Assembly (NCBI GenBank): GCA_016185955.1
Contig: JACPMQ010000022.1
Span: forward strand, 1-16,476
From: Candidatus Woesearchaeota archaeon
GTDB lineage: Archaea > Nanobdellota > Nanobdellia > Woesearchaeales > GW2011-AR4
Reading direction: 5' to 3'
DNA: 16,476 nt
In this document: one piece after another, positions 8,357-15,605 of the stretch
How positions within the stretch are numbered: position 1 is the stretch's first letter
How the letters are laid out: the number at the start of each line of letters is the position of its first letter
Made by a program: the position numbers and the translations under genes
Notes under the pieces: model-generated
What the model was told of the DNA's origin: nothing
Database searches by the model: none
The model's input: the letters and a program-made list of their open reading frames with translations, nothing else

Positions 8357-9154
8357 ATGGCACAAGAACCACCATCGCAACAAACACCGGGACTTATAAG
8401 AACAGCTCTAACTGGAGATGCAAACGGTATTAAACAAAAATTTTTTTATTACGCTCTTGGAATAGGCACTGCAGCTGCACTTACTCTTGGCATTTGGAAT
8501 TATTCACAAATCCGCAGGATAGAATCTACCAAACTAGAGTCTATAGTTCAGGCTTTGCCCGACTATTTAGCAAAAAATCCTAAATCTGCAGAAGCACTAG
8601 CCAAAGCAATTAAACCTCATTTAACTCAGAAAGAACCACCCTCTCTTGAATCTATAATCCAAGGTTTGCCAGAATTTATAAGCAAAAATCCAGAATATGC
8701 ACAAGCCTTAGCCAAAGCGCTTGCATCCTATTTTCCTAAAGCTGGGGATGATGATAAGAAACCTCAATATGCAGATAAAATAGTAAGGGCAACCTCTATT
8801 AGTGATGTTGAAGGTGCATTTAGATACGGCTTGGACTTAAAACTTCTTGAAAATATGTATAAATCTGATCCTCAAAAATTTGCAAAATCATTTGGATTAA
8901 ACTCGGACGCATCCAAACAAATTGTGCATTGGTTTGATAAAAATTTGCAAAATGGGGAAGCCAGAGAGCTTAATGGAACTGCATTAGTTGTTGATGGTAT
9001 TGCTAGACAGAGCAGAATTTATTTGGAAAACGACGCAAGCGCAACATTTCCTGTTAATATTGCAGATGCAAAGAGTTTTGTAATGGCTTACTTGAAAGAA
9101 AATACTAGTGCTATAACTCAAGTGTATATACTCACGCCGGGCAGTAAATCATAG
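8357..9154 (+). CDS. Single-pass membrane protein with two helical repeats, unknown function
   Basis: A 265-residue protein that I do not recognise. A short polar N-terminus is followed by one transmembrane segment at about 30-48 (FFYYALGIGTAAALTLGIW), flanked by basic residues on both sides. Next come two tandem helical repeats with a 37-residue period: 60-89 (LESIVQALPDYLAKNP...) and 97-126 (LESIIQGLPEFISKNP...). They are linked by a proline-containing segment and followed by an acidic/lysine hinge (GDDDKKPQ, about 130-137). Residues 138-265 form an apparently globular soluble domain with mixed helix and strand character and no diagnostic motif. There is no cleavable signal peptide. It is preceded by a leaderless promoter and the regulator remnant, and followed by tandem hairpins. 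No functional claim is made. Confidence 0.8.
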   Translation: MAQEPPSQQTPGLIRTALTGDANGIKQKFFYYALGIGTAAALTLGIWNYSQIRRIESTKLESIVQALPDYLAKNPKSAEALAKAIKPHLTQKEPPSLESIIQGLPEFISKNPEYAQALAKALASYFPKAGDDDKKPQYADKIVRATSISDVEGAFRYGLDLKLLENMYKSDPQKFAKSFGLNSDASKQIVHWFDKNLQNGEARELNGTALVVDGIARQSRIYLENDASATFPVNIADAKSFVMAYLKENTSAITQVYILTPGSKS

Positions 9155-9178
9155 CGAAGAACATAAATAATTTATCAG

Positions 9179-9232
9179 TATATACAAGCGGACTTCGATT
9201 TCCATAATAATTGTTAAAGTCCGCAGTATATA
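9179..9232 (+). other. Stem-loop 1 in the intergenic gap
   Basis: TATATAC (9179-9185) plus GCGGACTT (9188-9195) pair with AAGTCCGC (9217-9224) plus GTATATA (9226-9232). This gives about 15 base pairs with a small internal loop of AA opposite A. It lies shortly after the membrane-protein stop codon at 9154, so it may be a 3' structure of that mRNA. Its last bases overlap the start of stem-loop 2, so the two full stems compete. Confidence 0.6.
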
Positions 9233-9275
9233 GGCACGGATAATTTATTTACGGAAATTAATGTCCATGCCTATA
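9229..9275 (+). other. Stem-loop 2 in the intergenic gap
   Basis: TATAGGCA (9229-9236) pairs with TGCCTATA (9268-9275). Inside it GGA (9238-9240) pairs with TCC (9264-9266) and TAATTT (9241-9246) with AAATTA (9255-9260). It shares 9229-9232 with stem-loop 1. It is about 30 bp upstream of the secreted-protein start at 9307 and could be a leader structure, an operator-like palindrome, or a short remnant of a mobile element. Confidence 0.6.
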
Positions 9276-9294
9276 GTTTAGAGTTGTTTATAGT

Positions 9295-9298
9295 GGGG
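9295..9298 (+). promoter_or_regulatory. GGGG ribosome-binding site
   Basis: GTGGGG lies 8 nt before the ATG at 9307 and supports that start. The same spacing and G-rich form are seen before the TTG start at 5900. This suggests leadered translation for these two secreted proteins, unlike the leaderless gene at 8357. Confidence 0.45.
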
Positions 9299-9306
9299 TT
9301 TTTTAA

Positions 9307-11220
9307 ATGAAAGGTATTGTAAATTTTATTATTTTTATCTTTGTATTGGCTGCTTCAGCGAACTTTGCCAGCGCGCAATATTGCGGAGACAATTTTTGCG
9401 ATGCAGATGAAGTTGGATGGTGCTCAGATTGCAATATTAAGTACATTGAGCCTTATTGCGGAGACAATTTTTGCAATGCGAATGAAAATGCAGAGACTTG
9501 CTTTAATGATTGTGGTGCGCCTAAGAAACCTACGGCTGAACCAACAAAACCTGAAGCTGTAAAACCAACCCCTACTCCAATAACAACTACGCCAAAACCA
9601 GCTCCTGTCACAGAAAAACCAATTACTAAACCAGAAGCTCCAAAGCCTGTTAAAGAATGCGGATATTATACAGACAAAGTAGCAAATAGCCCTCCAACAA
9701 CAGGATGCGAAAATGGATTTTGGAGCACATCCTCAACAATAAAAGACCAATATTCCGGTGTTGATAATGAAAATTGCATTAAATATTACACAAGAACATG
9801 GGAATGCTACAAATTTACAGCTCCAACACCAGCGCCATTAAAGCCAGCGCCTAAATGCACTTCTTATACTAATGTGGTACAAAATCCACATCCAAAAACA
9901 GAATGCAAGGGGGAATGGGCAGCATCTTCAACAATACCAGGTTCGCCAACAGCAGATCAATATTTTGGCACTGATAATGAAAAATGCATCCATTATTACA
10001 CAAGAGCATGGGAATGCAAAGTAACTCCAGCAATAACTCCTCCGACAGCTCCAACTGTGCCAACAACAAATATTCCTCCAAGCATCACTGAATTCACTTT
10101 TCCTGCGACAGCAAACAGAAATTCCGTAATAGTTGTTAGAGTAACAGCTGAAGACAGTAATGGCATGGGCAGAATTGAAATTACCTTAAACAATAACCCA
10201 TCCTCTATGACTTCATTTTGCGGAAATGCAATTAAATGCACAAGAGACTTTACTGTGCAGGTTCCTGATTCATATAGCTCTGATTATATTGTTAGTGTAA
10301 AGGCATTTGATTCATTAAATGCGTTCTCAACTGCGACAAAAAGCGGAAAGACAAATCCTGCTCCACCAGTTGAAAGGGAATTTCCATTTGTCACTGCAAT
10401 TACAGCGCCTCAAATTACCGAATTCACTTTTCCTGCAACAGCAAATAAAAATACGCAGATAAATGTCAAGGTAACAGCGCAAGATAGCGATGGCATTGAC
10501 AGAATTGAGATTTCACAGAACAATGCGCCTTTTATAGCGCAATCATGCGGCAATATTTTTTCTTGCACCAAAGAATTTATAATACAAGTGCCTGACGCAT
10601 TTGATGCTGTTTATACTATTATAGCAAGGGCTTTTGATAGGTTTGGGATTCTCTCAACAGATACTAAAAGCGGAAAAACAAATCCTCAAATAATGCCTGT
10701 TGCATGCACTTCAGGAGCATGGTCATGTACTTCTTTTAACCCTTCAAAATGCCCTGTATCCGAGCAAAGAACGAGAAGCTGCAGTTTAGTTGATACTGCT
10801 TGCATTAATCCTGATGCTGTAAAGCCTTCTGAGGTTCAAAGCTGCATATCTGGAGTGCCTGTAGAAAAAGGGCTGGAAAAGGCAAAAGTAAGTATTCCTG
10901 AACAAATTTTTGTTACAAGCCTTACGCCAGATTCAGAATGTGTTGCTCCTGGAGCACAAACATTTTTGTATGCTGCAGTTAAAAATGAAGGCAGCAAAAA
11001 AATAAATGATGTAAAGATAACTGCAACTGTGCAAGATTTAGCAATAAGAGCAGTTGAAGGCCCCTTTAATGTTGAAAAAAGGTCTTCTGCTTCAAGATTT
11101 CTTTATTTTGACGTTCCGGATGATGCAAAGCCCGGATTATATTATTTAAGGATAGAAGTAACTTCAGAAGACACTTCAATAATTAAGCACAGAACTTTTG
11201 AGGTTAATGAGTTGTGTTGA
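9307..11220 (+). CDS. Secreted cysteine-rich modular protein with duplicated domains
   Basis: A 637-residue predicted extracellular protein. Residues 1-23 are a signal peptide (cleavage near ASA-QYC). Modules in order: two CGDNFC motifs (26-42 and 51-69), an archaeal cysteine motif of the CGDGxC...E...CxxDC type; a Pro/Thr/Lys-rich linker (about 71-117); two repeats of about 50 residues starting CGYYTD (118-167) and CTSYTN (184-237), both ending YYTRxWEC; two Ig-like domains (259-350 and 369-460), each opening ITEFTFPATAN and closing TKSGKTNP with a central Cys pair; a thrombospondin-1-like unit (467-513: WSCTSF...KCP...RTRSC...C); and a final NEW3/CARDB-like domain (about 525-634). The last residue is cysteine and there is no membrane anchor, so it may be released or held by other surface proteins. 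Its stop is only 3 bp from the stop of the convergent HELLH gene. The function is unknown; a binding or adhesion role is an inference. Confidence 0.88.
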   Translation: MKGIVNFIIFIFVLAASANFASAQYCGDNFCDADEVGWCSDCNIKYIEPYCGDNFCNANENAETCFNDCGAPKKPTAEPTKPEAVKPTPTPITTTPKPAPVTEKPITKPEAPKPVKECGYYTDKVANSPPTTGCENGFWSTSSTIKDQYSGVDNENCIKYYTRTWECYKFTAPTPAPLKPAPKCTSYTNVVQNPHPKTECKGEWAASSTIPGSPTADQYFGTDNEKCIHYYTRAWECKVTPAITPPTAPTVPTTNIPPSITEFTFPATANRNSVIVVRVTAEDSNGMGRIEITLNNNPSSMTSFCGNAIKCTRDFTVQVPDSYSSDYIVSVKAFDSLNAFSTATKSGKTNPAPPVEREFPFVTAITAPQITEFTFPATANKNTQINVKVTAQDSDGIDRIEISQNNAPFIAQSCGNIFSCTKEFIIQVPDAFDAVYTIIARAFDRFGILSTDTKSGKTNPQIMPVACTSGAWSCTSFNPSKCPVSEQRTRSCSLVDTACINPDAVKPSEVQSCISGVPVEKGLEKAKVSIPEQIFVTSLTPDSECVAPGAQTFLYAAVKNEGSKKINDVKITATVQDLAIRAVEGPFNVEKRSSASRFLYFDVPDDAKPGLYYLRIEVTSEDTSIIKHRTFEVNELC

Positions 11221-11223
11221 TTT

Positions 11224-12570
11224 TTACGCCGCTTCAGGCAAAGAGTTTGTAGCATCATCTGTTCCTACATTATCTAAATCATCCTCATTTTTATTTTTCA
11301 TATTATTTTTATCATCTTCACTAGAATTTTTAGGTTCTTCAGATTTTTCTTTAGTTGTTTTTTTTCTTTTTGTTGTTTCTCCATTTTCATTTGATGCATT
11401 ACTCTCTAATCTTTCAATTTCATCATCTATTTTTGCAGCAACATAATCTGCAACTTCTTCTTCATTCATGCCCATTGCTTTAGCTTGAAGAGCATAGTTT
11501 TCTGCTAAATTTTCGAGATTTGCTCTTGCATGCAATTTTATCGCTCCGCTTTTTATTCCTGAAACATAAGATTTATTATACTGCTGCATGGCTTTGGAGT
11601 ATCTAGCCAATCTTTCTTTAAGCATAGATGATCTTGTTTCATAGAATTTTGCACCTAAACTGCCTACCCTAATTTCCTCTTTCTTTCTTGATGCTATTTT
11701 AGGAGCATTAATGTGCAAAAGCTCATGATATATTACTGCGTTTTTTACAAATTCAACAGCATCTTCTCCTCTTAAGCCATGCATTTCTGCTGTGGCTTTG
11801 GCATGCTCATAAAAATTTTTTGATACGATTAAATTTGCAGTATTGTCTCCAATAACAGCCATTGCAACTGCATCTTCCAAATCCATGACGCCTATTCCAA
11901 CAATGTCTCTTGGAAACGCGCCTTCTGAAATCATGAGCTTAAATAATGCCTCTGTTTCTGGATTGTAATCAGGTTTTTCATGGAATCTGTCTCTATAAAG
12001 AGCATTTCTTAAATCTGCCTCTAAATTCCCTATTGTTGAAAGATATTTTCCAACATCATTTATTGGAACAACACCTTCCAAATTAGTTATGGGAACATTT
12101 ACATCAGTCATTGATGATGAAGAAGATCTATAGCTTGGAACAAACTCATGTCCTTTAATTAATCCTCTTTCTGGATTTACTTTAACATATGCTAGGGCAT
12201 TAGATTTTTCAGTTACTGATTTCCAGCCGTCCATTCTGTTTTTTGATTCATCAGGATTATGAATAAACCCATATTCCAAAAAATCTTCAATTGGAACAGA
12301 AAATTTATTGTAAACTGTGGACATAACAACATGGATTTTTCCATCCTTATTGGCAATGCCATAAGGGGTGATTGAAAAATCCATTAATTCCGGCCATGTT
12401 TGAGCTGAAGATGGATTTCTAAAGCCATAAGATAATGGAAATTTGCTAGTAACAATTCCAGGCTCTCCATTAATTAAATCTCCAGTAATGCCAGAATATA
12501 AGGGACCGGAGTAATGAATAGAAGAAATGCTCTTGCTCGTAGTTCTTTGACTTGCTGTTGCTATTGTCAT
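11224..12570 (-). CDS. HELLH-motif putative zinc metallopeptidase, unrecognised family
   Basis: I start this at the ATG at 12570 because AGGTG (12577-12581) sits 6 nt upstream; the GTG at 12579 lies inside that site. The product is 448 residues with no signal peptide or transmembrane helix, so it is probably cytoplasmic. The block VIYHELLHIN (HELLH at 282-286) is a zincin-type HExxH site: two histidine ligands and the catalytic glutamate. The third ligand is not certain; E311 in FYETRSSMLKERL, 25 residues on, fits gluzincin spacing. Residues 1-200 show no motif I recognise, with a Ser-rich patch near 149-155. The tail from about 390 is a low-complexity Lys/Glu/Asp/Asn stretch, probably disordered. 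It has its own promoter, and its 3' end abuts that of the secreted cysteine-rich protein. Substrate and family are unknown. Confidence 0.8.
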   Translation of the reverse strand: MTIATASQRTTSKSISSIHYSGPLYSGITGDLINGEPGIVTSKFPLSYGFRNPSSAQTWPELMDFSITPYGIANKDGKIHVVMSTVYNKFSVPIEDFLEYGFIHNPDESKNRMDGWKSVTEKSNALAYVKVNPERGLIKGHEFVPSYRSSSSSMTDVNVPITNLEGVVPINDVGKYLSTIGNLEADLRNALYRDRFHEKPDYNPETEALFKLMISEGAFPRDIVGIGVMDLEDAVAMAVIGDNTANLIVSKNFYEHAKATAEMHGLRGEDAVEFVKNAVIYHELLHINAPKIASRKKEEIRVGSLGAKFYETRSSMLKERLARYSKAMQQYNKSYVSGIKSGAIKLHARANLENLAENYALQAKAMGMNEEEVADYVAAKIDDEIERLESNASNENGETTKRKKTTKEKSEEPKNSSEDDKNNMKNKNEDDLDNVGTDDATNSLPEAA

Positions 12571-12611
12571 AATATGCACCTATCTTAACTATCTATTAGT
12601 AGTTAAAATAG

Positions 12612-12620
12612 TATATAAAG
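12612..12620 (-). promoter_or_regulatory. TATA box of the HELLH protein gene
   Basis: On the minus strand the sequence reads CTTTATATA. It predicts a start near 12590, about 20 nt before the ATG at 12570, so the message has a short leader containing AGGTG. Confidence 0.6.
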
Positions 12621-12630
12621 GTTTTGGTTT

Positions 12631-12668
12631 TTGCAGCATCAAGAGAAAAAACAGAGAAAAGGCTGCAA
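12631..12668 (-). terminator. Possible terminator hairpin with pyrimidine-rich loop
   Basis: TTGCAGC (12631-12637) and GCTGCAA (12662-12668) form a 7-bp stem. Between them the minus strand reads CTTTTCTCTGTTTTTTCTCTTG, a pyrimidine-rich run. It lies between the stop of the 236-residue gene (12715) and the promoter of the HELLH gene, a position suited to ending the upstream transcript. Confidence 0.35.
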
Positions 12669-12714
12669 GTTAATGGATTAAGGGTTGAGGTTTATTAAAG
12701 ATTTTTGCTGACTA

Positions 12715-13425
12715 TTAAGCGGCTTTTTGTTCTGGCTTTTTTGAATATGTATCTGGCTTTTTTGAATATGTATCTGGCTTTTTTGGGTGGTATGTTTCAG
12801 GCAGCATATTCAATGCTTGCATATACAATCCAGTAACCTCATCTATTGATTTGAAGGTCTTTGGCACTCTTAACTTTACATATTTTGGGTTATGCTCTTT
12901 TATTAGTTTGAGATACTCCAGTAGATGCTGAGCCTGCTCATTAGTATTAACCTTATACCTTATTTTTTGTCCGGACATGATTTTTATGTGTGTTTCATAT
13001 AATGGCTTTATATATTCCAAGAGATTTTCAGGATTCATTGTTGGGTTATTTTTTAGTGTATTAAAAAAATCTTCCTTAGTACTACCTAAATAAACGGTCA
13101 TAAAAGTATCAAACTGACTTTGGTTAGGGTTATCAGGTTCTTTGGCTCCTCTTAACTTTTTAATTGTGTCCTGATCCATCTTAAGGTAATATTCAGCTAT
13201 ATGCTCGGCTGCCTTGTCCCAAAGGCTGTCTGTAAGTGATTTTATTTGTTCGTCACTTTCCCACTTGATTTCATGAGTTTTTTTGTCTTTTTTTTCATGA
13301 AAATATTTGCTTATGTGCTCGTGCAAAATTCCTTTAAGAGATTTAACATGCTCTTTCTCAGGTATTTCTCTGAGTTCCTGCCCTAATTTATAGAATTCCT
13401 CTATTGTTTTATCATCCAATGGCAT
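12715..13425 (-). CDS. Conserved-looking hypothetical protein with a C-terminal heptapeptide repeat
   Basis: A 236-residue, highly charged, mostly helical soluble protein that I do not recognise. It has no signal peptide, membrane helix or catalytic motif. Residues 1-90 look like a helical bundle with several histidines (HEHISKYFHEKK). Residues 150-205 have mixed character (KIRYKVNTNEQAQHLLEYL, YVKLRVPKTFKSIDE) that could be a small alpha/beta domain. The C-terminus carries KKPDTYS twice (215-221 and 222-228), then KKPEQKAA, encoded by an exact 21-bp tandem repeat. The ATG at 13425 has no Shine-Dalgarno sequence and an A+T box at the right distance, so it is probably leaderless. It lies 41 bp after lysS on the same strand and could also receive read-through. 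Confidence 0.7.
   Translation of the reverse strand: MPLDDKTIEEFYKLGQELREIPEKEHVKSLKGILHEHISKYFHEKKDKKTHEIKWESDEQIKSLTDSLWDKAAEHIAEYYLKMDQDTIKKLRGAKEPDNPNQSQFDTFMTVYLGSTKEDFFNTLKNNPTMNPENLLEYIKPLYETHIKIMSGQKIRYKVNTNEQAQHLLEYLKLIKEHNPKYVKLRVPKTFKSIDEVTGLYMQALNMLPETYHPKKPDTYSKKPDTYSKKPEQKAA
12731..12783 (-). repeat. 21-bp tandem repeat, about 2.5 copies, in coding sequence
   Basis: The 21-bp units 12742-12762 and 12763-12783 are identical, and 12731-12741 repeats the last 11 bases of the unit. Because 21 is a multiple of three, a gain or loss of units would lengthen or shorten the KKPDTYS tail without changing frame. Confidence 0.85.
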
Positions 13426-13437
13426 GTTATACAGCTA

Positions 13438-13457
13438 TTTATATTTCTAATTTAAAT
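13438..13457 (-). promoter_or_regulatory. Promoter region of the 236-residue gene
   Basis: Two minus-strand A+T boxes are present: ATTTAAATT (13449-13457), centred 28 bp before the ATG at 13425, and AAATATAAAT (about 13438-13448), closer in. The first gives the spacing of a leaderless promoter. Both lie between lysS and this gene. Confidence 0.45.
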
Positions 13458-13466
13458 CTTTCGTAT

Positions 13467-15089
13467 TCAAACCTCCTCAAACAATCTAATGACCTTTTCC
13501 TTTCCCAAAGCCAAAATAAAAGGGGCTAGTTTAGGACCTCTATCTTTATTCAATAAAACATTATAAGCTGCCCTGAAAAAATCCGTGTTTTTTATGTTAA
13601 GCTTCTGGCAAATATTATAAAACTCCTCAAAAAGGGTTTTTTCATTCCATTCTTTTTCCTTTAATGCCTTGACAACTAAATGCAAAGCATCTTTTTCCTT
13701 GCCATTTAATTTTGGATTTTTTGGGACTGTTTCCTGCACAACAAACTTAAAGTCGTCAGAAGCGTATTTTTGCAGCCATATTTTCGCTTTGCGTATTCTT
13801 TCAAACAGGGCATCATGCATGCTTTTATTGTAATGTCCGGTTTTTTCCATGCTCCTTACAGCATCTTCCTCATTTCGGAATATTTGAGCTATCATTGCTG
13901 CATGAGAAAAGCTGATGCTCGCGGGCTTTATTTCCTTGCCATGGCTTATTTCAAACAAGCGCTTCATATGCTGCTCTTCTTTTTTATTGTCTAGCTTGAC
14001 TTCATTTAAGTAAACTTCCATGTGGGTGTCATAATCATCATAAAGCTTTGGTAAATCTATCCACGAGAAGCTTCGCGTTTTCATAATCCTTTTGTTGTAA
14101 AAAAATTTTAATAGCTCCGCAGATGCGACTTCCAGCCAATCTTTTGGATATACCACATTTCCAAGGGAAGCTGACATTTTTTCTCCGTCAATCATCAAAT
14201 GCTCGTAAAAGATAGGCTTTGGCATTGGAAAATCAAGAATCCTTTCAGCGATTTCAGCATTAATCCAGAATGCGCTGTTAGGCACTTGATATTCTTTTCC
14301 TGCCCCTTCGCTTGCAACTTGCCAATGCGCCCATTGAGATGCCCACTCGCTTTTCCACAAAAGCTTTCCATTTCCCTTCAAAGGATTATTTTCTCCCTTA
14401 TGATTGCATCCAATTGCTGTAGCGCTTTCAAAATCATAATCCTTGCATTGATATTTAACAATGCCATTGGAAAAATCCTTTACTTCTGTAGTCACAATTT
14501 TTCCGCAATTATCGCATATTGGCTTCCATGGAATAAAGCCCTTTGGCAATTTGTTAACTCTGTACTTGTTTTGTATTTCTCTGACTTCGTCTGCGTTTTC
14601 AAGGATTTTTTTTATATAGCTGTTAAAATTTCCTTTTTTGTATTCTTCCCTCATGGAAAACTTCTCCATTTTTGTTGCGACAAAGTTGTCAAGAACCTCA
14701 AAATATTCAGCCTTGAAGCGTTCAGCATAATTTGGATAATTGCCGTAAGGGTCAGGAACATCTGTTACTGCCATTCCTATATACTTTTCAAATTCCTTCG
14801 GAACATTGCTTGGGATTTTCCTTAAAGGATCCATGTCTTCTGCCACCCAAATCATTTTTGCCTTGACTTTCTCGTCTTTCAATGCTCTGTAGACAGTTTC
14901 TCCGCGCACTGTATCGCTTAGCCTTCCTATATGTAATACTCCAGACAATGAAGCAGAAGTTTTTACCGTGAAAATATCAAATTTCGGAATTTCTTTATCA
15001 ATGTAATGAAATTTTTTCCTGTGGATAATTTGTTTTGCTAATTGGTCTGCCCAGAAAAAATCTTTTTCTTCGTTATTGTTTTTGTCCAT
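13467..15089 (-). CDS. lysS: Lysyl-tRNA synthetase, class I (archaeal type)
   Basis: Attaches lysine to tRNA(Lys) in the cytoplasm using ATP. I choose the ATG at 15089, giving 540 residues (MDKNNNEEKDFFWADQLAKQ...). The longer frame, from a TTG at 15218, adds 43 unconserved residues, runs over the promoter and overlaps the divergent gene. Visible signatures of the class I enzyme are the HIGH-type motif in SASLSGVLHIGR (HIGR at 53-56), the KMSKS-type loop KMSAS (304-308), and the insertion cysteines CDNC (192, 195) with C215 and C228, fitting a zinc-binding site. The segment after about 310 is the helical anticodon-binding part. Length is normal for archaeal class I LysRS. It diverges from the small DUF5752-like gene. 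The class I form is typical of most archaea and some bacteria; most bacteria and eukaryotes use the unrelated class II enzyme. Confidence 0.97.
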   Translation of the reverse strand: MDKNNNEEKDFFWADQLAKQIIHRKKFHYIDKEIPKFDIFTVKTSASLSGVLHIGRLSDTVRGETVYRALKDEKVKAKMIWVAEDMDPLRKIPSNVPKEFEKYIGMAVTDVPDPYGNYPNYAERFKAEYFEVLDNFVATKMEKFSMREEYKKGNFNSYIKKILENADEVREIQNKYRVNKLPKGFIPWKPICDNCGKIVTTEVKDFSNGIVKYQCKDYDFESATAIGCNHKGENNPLKGNGKLLWKSEWASQWAHWQVASEGAGKEYQVPNSAFWINAEIAERILDFPMPKPIFYEHLMIDGEKMSASLGNVVYPKDWLEVASAELLKFFYNKRIMKTRSFSWIDLPKLYDDYDTHMEVYLNEVKLDNKKEEQHMKRLFEISHGKEIKPASISFSHAAMIAQIFRNEEDAVRSMEKTGHYNKSMHDALFERIRKAKIWLQKYASDDFKFVVQETVPKNPKLNGKEKDALHLVVKALKEKEWNEKTLFEEFYNICQKLNIKNTDFFRAAYNVLLNKDRGPKLAPFILALGKEKVIRLFEEV

Positions 15090-15130
15090 AGTTATTGCAA
15101 AATTTTGATATTGGAAAACGGGAAATTTGG

Positions 15131-15142
15131 CATTATATAAAC
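15131..15142 (-). promoter_or_regulatory. TATA box of lysS
   Basis: On the minus strand the sequence reads GTTTATATAATG. It predicts a start near 15108, about 20 nt ahead of the ATG at 15089, which supports the shorter LysRS start over the TTG at 15218. Confidence 0.6.
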
Positions 15143-15221
15143 ATTTTGCATAAGGCAATGCTTGCTCAAGGGATTTTATTTTGAAAATTACGGAAAATTT
15201 AAAAAGTGCAGGCAACAAAGC

Positions 15222-15230
15222 ATATATTTA
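15222..15230 (+). promoter_or_regulatory. TATA box of the DUF5752-like gene
   Basis: ATATATTTA lies about 43 bp before the ATG at 15269. It predicts a start near 15250 and a leader of about 18 nt that contains the strong ribosome-binding site GAGGTGG. Confidence 0.5.
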
Positions 15231-15257
15231 AGCCATTTTTAAAAAAAAAGTTCAAAA

Positions 15258-15264
15258 GAGGTGG
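15258..15264 (+). promoter_or_regulatory. Strong ribosome-binding site GAGGTGG
   Basis: GAGGTGG, a near-perfect match to the archaeal anti-Shine-Dalgarno sequence, ends 4 nt before the ATG at 15269. It fixes that start and excludes the in-frame codon at 15206. It is the best Shine-Dalgarno sequence in the window. Confidence 0.8.
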
Positions 15265-15268
15265 AAAA

Positions 15269-15568
15269 ATGGATAAGGAAATTGCAAAAAAAGTATTGTC
15301 AGATGTAAACGCAGAACAGTGCTTTTGGGTTAATAATGGGGCTGTGCTGAAAAATCTTGAGGAGCTTTACCAAGCTCTATCCAAGATGAAAAAGGAAACA
15401 TATATTTATCATGCAAACAAGGAAAAAAATGATTTTAGCAATTGGGCTAAAGATGTTTTGAATGATGATAAGCTTGCAGACGAGCTTCTTAAAGTAAAAT
15501 CAAGAACAAATGCTCTAAGCAAGGTAAAGCAAAGGATTCAGTATTTGAAAAAAACTGCGGAAATATAA
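15269..15568 (+). CDS. Small DUF5752-like protein
   Basis: A 99-residue cytoplasmic protein, with its start set by the strong ribosome-binding site just upstream. The blocks CFWVNNGAVLKNLEELYQAL (18-37) and YIYHANKEKNDFSNWAKDVL (45-64) match my memory of the DUF5752 family, common in DPANN genomes, in which an F-W-V-N-N-G-x-x-L-x-N-L-x-E-L segment precedes an H-x-N-x-x-x-N-D-F-S-N-W segment. The function of that family is unknown. The predicted fold is all-helical with a basic C-terminus (KSRTNALSKVKQRIQYLKK), so nucleic-acid or partner binding is possible but unproven. It diverges from lysS and converges on coaD. Confidence 0.8.
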   Translation: MDKEIAKKVLSDVNAEQCFWVNNGAVLKNLEELYQALSKMKKETYIYHANKEKNDFSNWAKDVLNDDKLADELLKVKSRTNALSKVKQRIQYLKKTAEI

Positions 15569-15569
15569 A

Positions 15570-15603
15570 ACAAAAATAAAGCAAAAAACCAAAAACCCAA
15601 ATT
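15570..15603 (-). terminator. T-rich terminator after coaD
   Basis: In the 37-bp gap between convergent stops, the minus strand reads as a series of T runs (GGTTTTTTGC, TTTATTTTTG, TTTTATA). Oligo-T tracts of this kind are the usual archaeal intrinsic stop signal, and here would end the coaD transcript. The plus strand is A-rich, so it would not serve the DUF5752-like gene. Confidence 0.5.
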
Positions 15604-15605
15604 TC

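Noticed and set aside
15090..15218. N-terminal extension of LysRS from the TTG at 15218
   Set aside because: The extension has no resemblance to the family, runs over the lysS TATA box and overlaps the divergent gene. The ATG at 15089 gives the normal length.
15206..15268. N-terminal extension of the DUF5752-like protein
   Set aside because: A near-perfect ribosome-binding site lies just before the ATG at 15269, and the added residues are basic and unconserved.
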